Notes under the pieces: generated by a model
Told to the model about the DNA's origin: nothing
Database searches by the model: none
What the model saw: only the letters and a program-made list of their open reading frames with translations
Made by a program: the position numbers and the translations under genes
Origin: Rubellimicrobium rubrum
GTDB lineage: Bacteria > Pseudomonadota > Alphaproteobacteria > Rhodobacterales > Rhodobacteraceae
Assembly: GCF_006152115.1 (NCBI RefSeq)
Contig: NZ_VDFU01000008.1
Coordinates: forward strand, 1-64,000
Direction of reading: 5' to 3'
DNA: 64,000 nt
Shown here: positions 8,407 through 19,091 of the stretch, piece by piece
How positions within the stretch are numbered: the first letter of the stretch is position 1
Layout: the number at the start of each line of letters is the position of its first letter

Positions 8407-8416
8407 GCCTCCGACG

Positions 8417-9268
8417 TCAGACCGGGGTCAGGCCCCGCAGACGCTCGCTCCGCCGCCGCAGGAGTTCCAGGGTTCCCAGAAGCAACACGGACAGCGCGAT
8501 CAGGACGGTCGCGGCGGCCAGGATGGTGGGCGAGATCTGTTCGCGCAGCCCGATGAACATCTGCCAGGGCAGCGTTTTCTGGCCCGCGGCCCCCATGAAC
8601 AGCACGACCACCACCTCGTCGAACGAGGTGATGAAGGCGAACAGCGCGCCCGACACGACGCCGGGCAGGATCAAAGGCATCTGCACCTTGCGGAAGGTCC
8701 GCGCGGGTCCGGCCCCCAGCGACGCGGCGGCCCGCGTCAGCGACTTGTCAAAGCCCACCAGGGTCGCTGTCACCGTGATGATGACGAAGGGGATGCCCAG
8801 CGCCGCATGCGCCAGCACCACGCCCCAATAAGTCCCCTGAAGCCCGATGCGGGAGTAGAAGAAGTACATCCCCGCCGCCGAGATGATCAGCGGCACGATC
8901 ATGGGCGAGATCAGGATCGCCATGATCGCCCCCTTGAACGGCACATGCGCCTGGCTCAGCCCCACCGCCGCCAGCGTCCCCAGCGCCACGGCGATGAGCG
9001 TCGCCACCGGCGCGATGGCGAGCGAGTTCCAGAGCGGCCCCTGCCAGTCCGGGTTGGTGAAGAAGTCGCGGTAATGCTCGAGCGAGTAGCCCGCCGGATC
9101 GAGCCGCAGCATCTCGGGCGTGAAGGTGAAGAAGTCCTGGGCGTTGAAGCTGAGCGGGATGATGACCAGCAGCGGCGCGATCAGGTAGAACAGGATCAGC
9201 CCGCAGATGATGCGAAAGGCATAATGCCAAAGACGCTGGCCCGTCGAGGCATAGATCGGTAGCGCCAT
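8417..9268 (-). CDS. ABC transporter permease, PotC type (spermidine/putrescine family)
   Basis: Inner-membrane permease of 283 residues with six predicted transmembrane segments. The cytoplasmic EAA-type loop that docks on the ATPase is visible as AAASLGAGPARTFRKVQMP. The start ATG 9268 follows GGGAGG inside the end of the previous gene. It is the last gene of the four-gene minus-strand cluster potA-potD-potB-potC. Assignment to polyamine-type uptake rests on family order and similarity; the actual ligand could be another amine. Confidence 0.85.
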   Translation of the reverse strand: MALPIYASTGQRLWHYAFRIICGLILFYLIAPLLVIIPLSFNAQDFFTFTPEMLRLDPAGYSLEHYRDFFTNPDWQGPLWNSLAIAPVATLIAVALGTLAAVGLSQAHVPFKGAIMAILISPMIVPLIISAAGMYFFYSRIGLQGTYWGVVLAHAALGIPFVIITVTATLVGFDKSLTRAAASLGAGPARTFRKVQMPLILPGVVSGALFAFITSFDEVVVVLFMGAAGQKTLPWQMFIGLREQISPTILAAATVLIALSVLLLGTLELLRRRSERLRGLTPV

Positions 9269-9272
9269 GGGC

Positions 9273-10844
9273 TCAGCCTCCCAGCTTGACGTTGTCGATG
9301 CCCACGAGCTTGTCGTAGGCCCAATAGAGCAGCAGCACCATCGCCAGCAGGATGGTCCCCAGCGCGGCCGCGAGGCCCCAGTTCAGGCTGTCCGAGATAT
9401 GGTAGGCGATGCGGTTGGAGATGAAGACGCCCTTGGTCCCGCCGACCAGCTCCGGAGTGATGTAGTAGCCGATGGACAGGATGAAGACGAGGATCGACCC
9501 CGCCCCGATGCCCGGGACCGACTGCGGGAAGTAGACCCGCCAGAAGGCCGTCCAGTCGTTCGCCCCCAGGCTCTTCGCCGCCCGGACGAAAGACGGTGGG
9601 ATGCCTTTCATGACCGAGTAGAGCGGCAGGATCATGAAGGGCAGCAGGATGTGGGTCATGGCGATGATCGTGCCCGTCTGGTTGTTGATCATCACCAGCC
9701 GCCCATCGTTTCCGATGACCCCGACCCATACGAGCAGGTCGTTGATCACCCCCTGCTGCTGGAGCAGGACCTTCCAGGCCGAGGTCCTCACAAGGAGGGA
9801 CGTCCAGAACGGCAGCAGCACGAGTATCATGAGCAGGTTGGCCGATCGCATGGGCAGCGACGCCAGGAGATAAGCCACCGGGTAGCCCAGCAGGATGCAG
9901 CTCGCCGTGATGAGCATGGACATGACCATCGTCCGGATGAACAGCTGGACATAGATCCGGTCGCCCTCGGCCCGGGGCGCGATGCCGTCCGGCGTCATTT
10001 GCAGGTCCACGGCGTTCAGGTAGTAGCCGGGCGTGACGCGCGGGGCAAAGGCCCGCAGGGTGTTCCAGATCGCCGGTTCGCCCCAGGCGTCATCGTCGTC
10101 GATGAACAGCTCCTTTGCGGTCACGGTCTCGAAGCCGGACACATCGACGGCGGGCATGGCCGGGGGCCGCGAGCCGGCTGCGAGGTCGCGATAAAGGGCG
10201 GCATAGACGAAGTCGCCGACGTCCTCCTCCGCCGGATCGTCGCCATGGACCTCGGTGGTCAGCGTCGCCCAGGCGTCATAGGCATCGGCGGTCTGAGGCA
10301 GGGCGTCGCGATTGCCGGGGTCGGCCATCCAGGCCGCCCACTGCGCCGAATCGTCGAAGGCTGGGTCGGCGTCCCGAAGCTGGTCGGCGTAGATGCTGGT
10401 CTCGAACCGGCCCACCGCACGCCCCGTGCCCCGGAACAGGGACGAGGCCCCGCCGGACTCGTAGTTGAGACGCGTGCCGAGCTGCGTGTGCCGCTTGTAT
10501 TCCTCGGCGATGACAAGGTCGGTGTAGAGGGCGTCGAACACGGGCTCGCCGGGAACTTCGGACGCGTCCTGACTCAGCGCGGCGACCGTGCGGGGCAGCG
10601 TGTCGGCGACGATGCCGTTCTGCACGGACCGCAGAAGCATGTCCCCGATGGGCAGGACAAAGGTCACCAGGATGAACAGGAGAAGCGGCGCGATCAGCAG
10701 CAGGGCCCGCAGCTTCTGGCGACGAAGCGACCGCGCCAGGCTGGCGCGCAGGGGCGTCCCGTCCGCGGCCAGCATCGGCCCCGAGGTGACGGGCCGCGCC
10801 TCCCGCCCGGTGGGCATTCCGCCCGAGATCGTCGCATCCGCCAT
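9273..10844 (-). CDS. ABC transporter permease, PotB type, with large extracytoplasmic insert
   Basis: Permease of 523 residues, against about 275-300 for E. coli PotB. After the first transmembrane helix (LLLIAPLLLFILVTFVLPIG) there is a hydrophilic, acidic segment of about 220 residues before the second helix (YVQLFIRTMVMSMLITASC). The remaining five helices and the EAA loop (AKSLGANDWTAFWRVYFPQS) are standard. I chose ATG 10844, preceded by AAGGGGGAC, over an upstream TTG. The extra segment should lie on the periplasmic side, where it could contact the binding protein. Longer versions of this permease occur in related bacteria, but I cannot name the insert as a domain. Confidence 0.85.
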   Translation of the reverse strand: MADATISGGMPTGREARPVTSGPMLAADGTPLRASLARSLRRQKLRALLLIAPLLLFILVTFVLPIGDMLLRSVQNGIVADTLPRTVAALSQDASEVPGEPVFDALYTDLVIAEEYKRHTQLGTRLNYESGGASSLFRGTGRAVGRFETSIYADQLRDADPAFDDSAQWAAWMADPGNRDALPQTADAYDAWATLTTEVHGDDPAEEDVGDFVYAALYRDLAAGSRPPAMPAVDVSGFETVTAKELFIDDDDAWGEPAIWNTLRAFAPRVTPGYYLNAVDLQMTPDGIAPRAEGDRIYVQLFIRTMVMSMLITASCILLGYPVAYLLASLPMRSANLLMILVLLPFWTSLLVRTSAWKVLLQQQGVINDLLVWVGVIGNDGRLVMINNQTGTIIAMTHILLPFMILPLYSVMKGIPPSFVRAAKSLGANDWTAFWRVYFPQSVPGIGAGSILVFILSIGYYITPELVGGTKGVFISNRIAYHISDSLNWGLAAALGTILLAMVLLLYWAYDKLVGIDNVKLGG

Positions 10845-10902
10845 GTCCCGCGTCCCCCTTGGCAAAGGTCGGCGGGGCCCGACTGGGCCCCGCCTCAGTC
10901 GA

Positions 10903-12048
10903 TCACTGGGCGAGCCAGTTCTGGAAGGCGGCCTCGACCTCGTCCTGGTTGTCGGCCCACCATTCGATGTTGTTCACGAGGTAGTTCTTCATGTTGTCCG
11001 GGTTGGTCGGCATGTGCGGCGCCATCTCGATGCCCAGTTCGGCATGGGTGGACACCAGCGGCTGCGACGACGCGCGGGCCGGGCCGTAGGCGATGTACTT
11101 GGCCTGGTCGGCCAGACGCTGGGTGTCCGTGGCGAAGCGCAGGAAGTGCATCGTCCGGTTCATGCGGTCCTCGGACAGGCCGGCGGGGACGATCCAGCCG
11201 TCGAAGTCGAAGTTCTGGTAGTCCCAGAGCATCTCGACCGGCTGGTTCTGCTCGGCGATGACCGAGAACAGGCGACCGTTGTAGGTCGATCCCATCACGA
11301 CTTCCTTGTCGGCCAGCAGCTGGGGCGTCTCGGCCCCGGCGGTCCACCAGATCACGCTGTCCTTGATGGTGTCGAGCTTGGCGAGCGCGCGTTCGACGCC
11401 ACCGTCCTCTTCCATGACGTCATACACCTCTTCGGCCGCCACGCCGTCGCAGATCAGCGCCCATTCGAGGTTCTTCTTGGGCGAGGCCTGAAGCGCGCGC
11501 ATGCCGGGGAAGGCTTCGACGTCGAAGACATCGCAGATGTCGTCCGGGGTCTGGCCGTTCCACTCGGCCACGTCGGTGCGGTAGCCGAAGGTGGTCGAGA
11601 AATAGATCTGCGGCACGTAGCAGTCGTTGATGATCGAATCGCCAAAGTCGGCGCTGGGCTCGGAGCCGTCGGAGCCGGGGGCCAGCACCTCGTCATGATC
11701 GATCTCGACAGCCAGACCCTCGTCGCAGGCGCGCTGGGAGTCGGGACCTTCCACGTCCACGAGGTCGAAGGGCATGTTGCCCGCTTCCTGCGCGGCGCGG
11801 AGCTTGGCGATGGCCTCGTTCGAGGATTCGTCCCAGGTCACAGTCACGCCGGTCAGCGCCGCGTAGGGCTCCACATAGGCCTTGAGCTGCGAATTCTGGT
11901 AAGCGCCGCCCCAGGACATGATGACCATGGAGTCGGCGCAGTTCTCGCAGGCGGGCAGCTCTTCGGCCGCTGCGTCCTGAGCGAAGGCGGCACCACCCAT
12001 GGGCAGCAGCACCAGCGCAGCCGAACCCAGCAGTTTCGTGATCGTCAT
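10903..12048 (-). CDS. Periplasmic polyamine-type substrate-binding protein
   Basis: Solute-binding protein of 381 residues related to PotD/PotF. A signal peptide runs to about AAFAQ (residue 24). The start of the mature protein has a CxxC pair (ACENCADS, Cys 34 and 37) immediately before the first strand MVIMSWGG, and there are at least four further cysteines, so disulfides are likely. ATG 12048 follows GGGAGA. It sits between the ATPase and permease genes, as usual for this transporter class. Confidence 0.88.
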   Translation of the reverse strand: MTITKLLGSAALVLLPMGGAAFAQDAAAEELPACENCADSMVIMSWGGAYQNSQLKAYVEPYAALTGVTVTWDESSNEAIAKLRAAQEAGNMPFDLVDVEGPDSQRACDEGLAVEIDHDEVLAPGSDGSEPSADFGDSIINDCYVPQIYFSTTFGYRTDVAEWNGQTPDDICDVFDVEAFPGMRALQASPKKNLEWALICDGVAAEEVYDVMEEDGGVERALAKLDTIKDSVIWWTAGAETPQLLADKEVVMGSTYNGRLFSVIAEQNQPVEMLWDYQNFDFDGWIVPAGLSEDRMNRTMHFLRFATDTQRLADQAKYIAYGPARASSQPLVSTHAELGIEMAPHMPTNPDNMKNYLVNNIEWWADNQDEVEAAFQNWLAQ

Positions 12049-12076
12049 TCTTATGTTCTCCCTGATTGGTCGTTCG

Positions 12077-13180
12077 TCACGCCGCGTCGAGCGCGCGGCA
12101 ATCCTCGGGCAGCCAGCCGATCTCGATTTCCTGACCGGGCTGGAGACGGGTCTGGTCGGGGGCGTTGCGCGACTTGATGATGAACTCGTCGTTGCCGGCC
12201 ACCGACAGCCGCGTGCGGAACATGTCGCCCATGTAGATGAATTCCTCGACCCGGGCGCGCAGGGTATGGGCGCCGGGCTGGAGGCGGGACTTGTTGAACT
12301 CCACCCGCTCCGGGCGGATCGAGACCTTGGTCCGGTCGCCCACGCGAGCCACGTTCACGGGCTTGGCGTCGATTTCGTCGCCCGAATCCAGGCGCACCAC
12401 GCAGCGATTCTGGTCCATGACGGTCACGATGCCTTCGAGGGTGTTGTTCTCCCCGATGAACTGCGCGACGAAGCTGTTGACGGGTGCCTCGTAAAGCTCG
12501 TCCGGCGGCGCGAGCTGCTGGATGCGGCCATCGTTGAACACGGCGACCCGATCGGACATGGTCAGCGCCTCGGTCTGGTCGTGGGTCACATAGACCACCG
12601 TGATCCCCAGATTGTCCGCGATGTGCTTGATCTCGAACTGCATGTGTTCGCGCAACTGCTTGTCGAGGGCGCCCAGGGGCTCGTCCATCAGCACCAGCTC
12701 GGGCTCGAAGACCAGCGCGCGCGCCAGGGCGATCCGCTGCTGCTGGCCACCCGAGAGCTGCGCAGGACGCCGGTTGGCGAACTGGCCCATCTGCACCATG
12801 TCGAGGGCGCGCTTGACCTTGGCCTCACGCTCGGCCCTGTCCATCTTGCGGACCTCGAGCGGGAAGGCGAGGTTCTCGGCCACGCTCATATGCGGGAAGA
12901 GGGCGTAGTTCTGAAACACCATGCCGATGCCGCGCTTGTGCGGCGGCACGTCGTTGATGTTGCGCCCCGATATCCGGATCTCGCCATGCGTCGCGGTCTC
13001 GAAGCCCGCCAGCATCATCAGGCAGGTCGTCTTCCCGGACCCAGACGGCCCCAGCATCGTCAGGAACTCGCCCTTCGGGATGGAAAGATTGAGGTCCTTC
13101 ACCACAAGCGTCTGGCCGTCATAGCTCTTCTGCACGCGATCGAATTCGACAAACGCCGCGTCCCTGGAAGCTTGGACCAA
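12077..13180 (-). CDS. potA: ABC transporter ATP-binding protein, PotA type
   Basis: Cytoplasmic ATPase of 367 residues that powers the adjacent permeases. Walker A GPSGSGKTT, signature LSGGQQQR, Walker B LVLMDEPLGALD and switch histidine THDQ are all present in the first 210 residues. A C-terminal TOBE-like regulatory domain follows. The start is a TTG at 13180, supported by AAGGGGGTG six to eight bases upstream; no ATG fits. First gene of the transporter operon; its promoter must lie in 13181-13460. Confidence 0.87.
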   Translation of the reverse strand: MVQASRDAAFVEFDRVQKSYDGQTLVVKDLNLSIPKGEFLTMLGPSGSGKTTCLMMLAGFETATHGEIRISGRNINDVPPHKRGIGMVFQNYALFPHMSVAENLAFPLEVRKMDRAEREAKVKRALDMVQMGQFANRRPAQLSGGQQQRIALARALVFEPELVLMDEPLGALDKQLREHMQFEIKHIADNLGITVVYVTHDQTEALTMSDRVAVFNDGRIQQLAPPDELYEAPVNSFVAQFIGENNTLEGIVTVMDQNRCVVRLDSGDEIDAKPVNVARVGDRTKVSIRPERVEFNKSRLQPGAHTLRARVEEFIYMGDMFRTRLSVAGNDEFIIKSRNAPDQTRLQPGQEIEIGWLPEDCRALDAA

Positions 13181-13418
13181 TGTGACACCCCCTTGTTGCC
13201 GGCAGACCGGGCCGTTCTAGTTCCCCAAGGCTTAGACGACAGGTCGTGGCCGTGGCAACCCGACACGCCTCGCTTCGGGCCGTCCGCGATGTAACGAAAT
13301 GTTAGCAGCTGAGCAGACGCCCAAGAAGTGGGCGGAAATACAATCGCTCAGAGGCAGTCCAGTAGGATTGTGGGGTGCCGAGACCGAGGCGTTCGCCCGC
13401 CCAAACCCGGGAAACGCC

Positions 13419-13445
13419 AAGGCCCGCCACAGTGGGCGGGCCTTT
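13419..13445 (-). terminator. Probable hairpin terminator downstream of tRNA-Leu
   Basis: A strong hairpin (GGCCCGCC, short loop, GGCGGGCC) lies 19 bases beyond the tRNA-Leu 3' end. The T-tracts on either side are short, so it may act weakly in both directions. Confidence 0.5.
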
Positions 13446-13463
13446 GAGCATCCCTTACGGGAA

Positions 13464-13550
13464 TGGTGCGGTTGAAAGGACTCGAACCTTCACGGGTGTT
13501 ACCCCACAGCGACCTCAACGCTGCGCGTCTACCAATTCCGCCACAACCGC
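13464..13550 (-). tRNA. tRNA-Leu(GAG)
   Basis: Complete class II tRNA of 87 bases with CCA encoded. The acceptor strand GCGGTTG pairs with CAACCGC, the anticodon stem CAGCG/CGCTG encloses TTGAGGT (anticodon GAG), a long variable arm is present, and the T-arm contains GGTTCGAGTCC. It decodes CUC and CUU leucine codons. Confidence 0.95.
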
Positions 13551-13662
13551 ATGTCCTGGCTTGGTGAGCCGGCGTATAAACGAGCCTTTCGGGGGACCAC
13601 AAGGGGGGCCAGGATGATTTCGGGGGCTTTTCGGCGGCCTCGATAACGGCCATCTGGGAACC

Positions 13663-14319
13663 ATGGTCGAATGGTATCGCAGCGAGGGGCTCGTCCCCTA
13701 TCCCGAGGCGCTTTCCCTCATGGAGGCGCGGGCCGAAGCAATTGCACGGGGCGACGCCCCCGAGATGATTTGGCTCCTTGAACACCCGCCCCTCTACACA
13801 GCTGGCACATCGGCCCGCCCCGAGGACCTGCGGGACCCCGCCCGGTTCCCGGTCTTCGAGGCGCGGCGCGGCGGGCAGTACACCTATCACGGCCCGGGCC
13901 AGCGCGTCGTGTACACGATGCTCGACGTCAACCGCCGCGGCCGGGACGTACGACGATTCGTCTGCGACCTCGAAAGCTGGGTCATGGACGCCCTAGGAGA
14001 GTTCGGCTTGAAAGGAGAGCGACGGGCCGGTCGGGTCGGCATCTGGGTCACGCGGCCCGACAAGGCCCCCGACATCGACGGCTCCCTCCGCGAGGACAAG
14101 ATCGCCGCCATCGGCATCCGCCTCCGCCGCTGGGTGAGCTTTCATGGCCTGAGCATCAACGTGGAACCCGACCTGGAGCACTTCGGGGGAATCGTGCCCT
14201 GCGGGATCAGCGAACACGGGGTGACGAGCCTGGTGGACCTCGGGCTGCCCGTCGGCATGGGCGACCTCGACGCGGCCCTGGAACGGACGTTCGCTACGAC
14301 CTTCGACCAAGGGAACTGA
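13663..14319 (+). CDS. lipB: Octanoyl-[ACP]:protein octanoyltransferase
   Basis: Transfers octanoate from acyl carrier protein to lipoyl domains, the first step of lipoate assembly. The protein has 218 residues, normal for the family. The signature [19 protein letters not shown], the lysine segment [13 protein letters not shown] and the catalytic cysteine in [14 protein letters not shown] are all present. It is monocistronic here; lipA is not in the window. Confidence 0.93.
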   Translation: MVEWYRSEGLVPYPEALSLMEARAEAIARGDAPEMIWLLEHPPLYTAGTSARPEDLRDPARFPVFEARRGGQYTYHGPGQRVVYTMLDVNRRGRDVRRFVCDLESWVMDALGEFGLKGERRAGRVGIWVTRPDKAPDIDGSLREDKIAAIGIRLRRWVSFHGLSINVEPDLEHFGGIVPCGISEHGVTSLVDLGLPVGMGDLDAALERTFATTFDQGN

Positions 14320-14656
14320 GGCGGCAAGGCGAACAGATCCCCTGCCCTGCGGCACTGTGCCGCGCACCCTGGGGCTGCCTTCGTCACCTGCGGAGAAGTG
14401 TCGAACGAAGCGGGCCTTGGCGTTCCCGCTAGGATGCCCGCGGTCATCATGAAGAGCATTCGAAGGTTCCGGTCGCCATCGAATGACGGGGCGCTGGAAC
14501 ATTGAGCAATTCCCGCCCCTTGTTGCGCGCGCGCCGACGTGAATGCTGCGACCGCCTGTCGGCTTGTCGGAGAAACCCGAACGCACTAGAAGGCAAGTTG
14601 TACGGGCCCGGCCAAAACCGTTGGCCCTCACGATTCCTTTCGGGAGAGCCGCCGCC
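14320..14656. other. Spacer upstream of ctaD
   Basis: This stretch of 337 bases between lipB and ctaD holds no recognisable gene. It should contain the ctaD promoter. A weak candidate is TTGTCG, 17 bases, TAGAAG near 14565-14595, but neither box is good. The start codon at 14657 is preceded by GGGAGAG. Confidence 0.4.
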
Positions 14657-16333
14657 ATGGCCGACGCTGCCATCCATCACGACCATCATGACGAGCGGGG
14701 CTTCTTTGCCCGCTGGTTCATGTCGACCAACCACAAGGACATCGGCCTTCTTTATCTGATCGTGTCGGGGATCGCGGGCTTCATCGCCGTGGCGTTCACC
14801 GTCTACATGCGGATGGAGCTGATGCAACCGGGCGTGCAGTACATGTGCCTGGAAGGGGCGCGGTTCTGGCCCGCCTCCGATCCGGCCAGCTGCACCCCCA
14901 ACGGTCACCTGTGGAACGTCATGATCACCTATCACGGGGTGCTCATGATGTTCTTCGTGGTGATCCCGGCGCTGTTCGGCGGCTTCGGCAACTACCTGAT
15001 GCCGCTGCAGATCGGCGCTCCGGACATGGCGTTCCCGCGCCTCAACAACCTGAGCTTCTGGATGTACGTCGCGGGCACCACGCTCGGCGTGGCGTCCTGG
15101 CTCTCGCCCGGCGGCGACGGGCAGAACGGCGCGGGCGTGGGGTGGGTGCTTTACCCGCCGCTCTCCACCTCGGACGGTGGCATGGCCATGGACCTCGCCA
15201 TCTTCGCCGTGCACCTGTCCGGCGCGTCGTCGATCCTGGGCGCGATCAACATGATCACCACCTTCCTGAACATGCGCGCCCCCGGCATGACGCTCTTCAA
15301 GGTGCCGCTGTTCTCCTGGTCGATCTTCGTGACCGCCTGGCTGATCCTTCTGGCCCTGCCCGTGCTCGCCGGCGCGATCACCATGCTGCTCACGGACCGC
15401 AACTTCGGCACGACCTTCTTCCAGCCCGAAGGCGGGGGCGACCCGATCCTTTACCAGCACATCCTGTGGTTCTTCGGCCATCCGGAAGTGTACATCATCA
15501 TCATCCCGGGCTTCGGCATCGTCAGCCACGTCATCGCCACGTTCTCGCGCAAGCCGATCTTCGGATACCTGCCGATGGTCTGGGCCATGATCGCCATCGG
15601 CGTGCTCGGCTTCGTCGTGTGGGCGCACCACATGTACACGGTGGGCATGTCGCTGACCCAGCAGTCCTACTTCATGCTGGCCACGATGGTCATCGCCGTG
15701 CCCACCGGGGTCAAGATCTTCTCTTGGATCGCGACCATGTGGGGCGGCTCGATCGAGTTCAAGACGCCCATGCTCTGGGCCATGGGGTTCATCTTCCTGT
15801 TCACCGTCGGCGGCGTGACCGGCGTGGTGCTGAGCCAGGCCCCCATCGACCGCTACTATCACGACACCTACTACGTGGTGGCGCACTTCCATTATGTGAT
15901 GTCGCTGGGCGCGGTCTTCGCGATCTTCGCTGGCCTTTACTTCTACCTCCCCAAGTTCACGGGCAAGATGATGCCGGAATGGGTCGGTCGGACCCACTTC
16001 GCCCTGATGTTCGTCGGCGCGAACCTGACCTTCTTCCCGCAGCACTTCCTGGGCCGCCAGGGCATGCCGCGCCGCTACATCGACTACCCGGAGGCGTTCG
16101 CCACCTGGAACTACGTGTCGTCGATCGGCGCCTTCGTGTCCTTCGCATCCTTCCTCTTCTTCATCGGCGCGCTGGCCTATGTGCTGCTGCGGCAAAAGGC
16201 GACCGCTCCGGCGAACCCCTGGAACGAATGGGCCGACACGCTCGAATGGACCCTGCCCTCGCCGCCGCCCGAGCATACCTTCGAGATCCTGCCCAAGCCC
16301 TCTGACTGGAACCGGACCCACGCGCACGAGTAA
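14657..16333 (+). CDS. ctaD: Cytochrome c oxidase subunit I, aa3 type
   Basis: Catalytic subunit of the terminal oxidase in the inner membrane, 558 residues, 12 transmembrane helices. It carries the low-spin heme, heme a3 and CuB. Conserved segments include MSTNHKDIG at the N-terminus, the helix II region [10 protein letters not shown], the CuB helix [18 protein letters not shown] with the crosslinked His-Tyr, HHMYTVG, and [17 protein letters not shown] with the heme ligands. I chose ATG 14657; the open frame extends upstream but without similarity. The other subunit genes are not in the window; a hairpin terminator follows. Confidence 0.96.
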   Translation: MADAAIHHDHHDERGFFARWFMSTNHKDIGLLYLIVSGIAGFIAVAFTVYMRMELMQPGVQYMCLEGARFWPASDPASCTPNGHLWNVMITYHGVLMMFFVVIPALFGGFGNYLMPLQIGAPDMAFPRLNNLSFWMYVAGTTLGVASWLSPGGDGQNGAGVGWVLYPPLSTSDGGMAMDLAIFAVHLSGASSILGAINMITTFLNMRAPGMTLFKVPLFSWSIFVTAWLILLALPVLAGAITMLLTDRNFGTTFFQPEGGGDPILYQHILWFFGHPEVYIIIIPGFGIVSHVIATFSRKPIFGYLPMVWAMIAIGVLGFVVWAHHMYTVGMSLTQQSYFMLATMVIAVPTGVKIFSWIATMWGGSIEFKTPMLWAMGFIFLFTVGGVTGVVLSQAPIDRYYHDTYYVVAHFHYVMSLGAVFAIFAGLYFYLPKFTGKMMPEWVGRTHFALMFVGANLTFFPQHFLGRQGMPRRYIDYPEAFATWNYVSSIGAFVSFASFLFFIGALAYVLLRQKATAPANPWNEWADTLEWTLPSPPPEHTFEILPKPSDWNRTHAHE

Positions 16334-16361
16334 GGGGGCTCCCCTCGGACGCGACGCAACC

Positions 16362-16396
16362 AAGGGGGCCCTGGCGGATGCCGGGGCCCCTTTTTC
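16362..16396 (+). terminator. Rho-independent terminator after ctaD
   Basis: A GC-rich hairpin (GGGGGCC, 11-base loop, GGGGCCCC) is followed by TTTTTC, 30 bases after the ctaD stop. Confidence 0.85.
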
Positions 16397-16517
16397 GTTA
16401 CAAGCTGCGCGGTGGGCTTGACCCCGACACGCCGCCGCTACGTCGAGCTTGCCGCGAAGCGGGCCGAACTGTCGCAGGCCCGCCCCGCGCCCCAGGACCG
16501 GAGGCCCGAGCACCACG

Positions 16518-17024
16518 ATGCCTTACACATGGACCGATCCGACCACTGCCTTCGATGGCCAGCCACCGCCGGTGGCCCGCCTGCGGCTTTGGCCCCACCG
16601 ATCGCTGCCGCGTACGGGGTTCGTGGGCTTCTTCGGCGGAACGGCGGCGCTGGCGTCCTTGCCGCTCCTTACCGTTCTGGGATCGCCGGTGCTTTGGGGC
16701 CTCCTGCCCTTTCTCGTGGTGACGATGGGGGCGCTCTGGGTCGCGATCCAGTTCAGCTACAAGACCGGTGAGGTGCAGGAGGAGTTGCAGCTCTGGCCCG
16801 ACCGGGTGCTTCTCACGCGGCAGGAGCCGCGGCGCCCGCCGCGCATCTGGGAAGCCAACCCTCACTGGATCAAAACGGCGCTGCACACCACAGGGGGGCC
16901 AGTCCCCAACTACCTGACCCTGTCGGGCGCGGGCCGCACCGTCGAGATCGGCGCCTTCCTGAGCGAGGAGGAGCGGCTCGGGCTCAGGCCCGAAATCGAG
17001 GAGGCGCTTCGCAGGCTGCGCTAG
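16518..17024 (+). CDS. DUF2244 domain membrane protein
   Basis: This 168-residue protein has two closely spaced hydrophobic segments (about residues 38-75) flanked by polar ends, the layout of DUF2244 proteins. The N-terminal LRLWPHRSLPRTGFVGFF and the later ELQLWPDRVLLTR fit that family. Function unknown; such genes often lie near cytochrome oxidase genes in alphaproteobacteria, as here. ATG 16518 is chosen because family similarity begins there. It overlaps the convergent small gene at its 3' end by four bases. Confidence 0.75.
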   Translation: MPYTWTDPTTAFDGQPPPVARLRLWPHRSLPRTGFVGFFGGTAALASLPLLTVLGSPVLWGLLPFLVVTMGALWVAIQFSYKTGEVQEELQLWPDRVLLTRQEPRRPPRIWEANPHWIKTALHTTGGPVPNYLTLSGAGRTVEIGAFLSEEERLGLRPEIEEALRRLR

Positions 17025-17209
17025 TCGCCCTCGACATGCTCCGGCAGACCGTCATGCCTCGTGGACGCCAGCCCCTCGAGTTCATCCTCGGTCATGGTGT
17101 CGAACATCGACCGCGAGGCTCCCTGAAGATCCTCAGGCTTGATCTCGCCACGCTTGGCGGACAGCGCGGCACCCGCCGCACGCTGCTGGGCAATGGAACG
17201 GGCGGGCAT
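17021..17209 (-). CDS. Small DUF3008-type protein
   Basis: This 62-residue protein reads MPARSIAQQRAAGAALSAKR, followed by a conserved SMFDTMTEDELEGLAST segment, matching DUF3008, a family of small highly charged proteins of unknown role. ATG 17209 follows GGGAGA; an upstream in-frame start adds nine unlikely residues. It lies downstream of the YqeY-type gene on the same strand. Confidence 0.7.
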   Translation of the reverse strand: MPARSIAQQRAAGAALSAKRGEIKPEDLQGASRSMFDTMTEDELEGLASTRHDGLPEHVEGD

Positions 17210-17266
17210 GGCTGGTCTCCCTGGCTGCTCGGCCAAAGAACGTCCTGTGCCCGCCTGCGTTCCCGG

Positions 17267-17725
17267 TCACCCGAGGCGCGCCTTGACCAACGGGCCGACC
17301 TTGGCAAAGTCCATGGCGCCCGCGTGCCGCGCCCTGAGGGCATTCATCACCCGCCCCATGTCCTTCAGGCTGGTGGCCGCCTCGGCGGCGATAGCCTCGG
17401 CGATGGCGGCCTCAGCTTCGGCCTCGGACAGCTGACGCGGCAGGAACTCCTCGATCACGGCGATCTCGGAACGCTCCTTGCCGGCCAGATCGGCACGTCC
17501 GGCCTCGTCATAGGCCCGCGCGCTTTCCTGCCGTTGCTTGACCATCCGGGCCATGACCGCGACCACACCGTCATCCGCCACGGGCGACGGCTGGCCTTCA
17601 CCCCGGGCCGCGATGTCGCGGTCCTTGATGGCCGAGTTGATGAGCCGCAGCACTCCAAGGCGGTCCGCAGCCTTGGCCCGCATGGCGTCCTTGAGCGCCT
17701 CGTTGATCCTTGCGCGCAGGTCCAT
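17267..17725 (-). CDS. GatB/YqeY domain-containing protein
   Basis: Protein of 152 residues of the YqeY family, related to the tail domain of GatB, the tRNA-dependent amidotransferase subunit. It starts MDLRARINEALKDAMRAKA and continues with the helical repeats ILRLINSAIKDRDI-like and QRQESARAYDEAGRADLA; the family averages about 150 residues. It has no catalytic domain and may bind tRNA or a partner protein. It is divergent from carA, with about 120 bases between them. Confidence 0.87.
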   Translation of the reverse strand: MDLRARINEALKDAMRAKAADRLGVLRLINSAIKDRDIAARGEGQPSPVADDGVVAVMARMVKQRQESARAYDEAGRADLAGKERSEIAVIEEFLPRQLSEAEAEAAIAEAIAAEAATSLKDMGRVMNALRARHAGAMDFAKVGPLVKARLG

Positions 17726-17849
17726 GTCCGCTCTCCTTCCTTGTTTCGGGGGTCATAGGGGCCGCGTCCCCTTGGCGCAATCGGCTTGCCTTGACCCGCG
17801 CGCCGGTCGCGCGTAACGGTCCGCCGGATCACAGCAAGGGAAGCCCGTC

Positions 17850-19019
<1,170 letters not shown>

Positions 19020-19091
19020 GGCAGCGTTCTCTAGGTTAGCGGCGGCTTAACCCTGATAGCCCATCCTCTCCCTGTCACAAGGGAGAGGTTC

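Noticed and set aside
14447-16516. 689-codon open frame antisense to ctaD
   Set aside because: Histidine- and arginine-rich shadow translation without any domain; ctaD on the plus strand is unambiguous.
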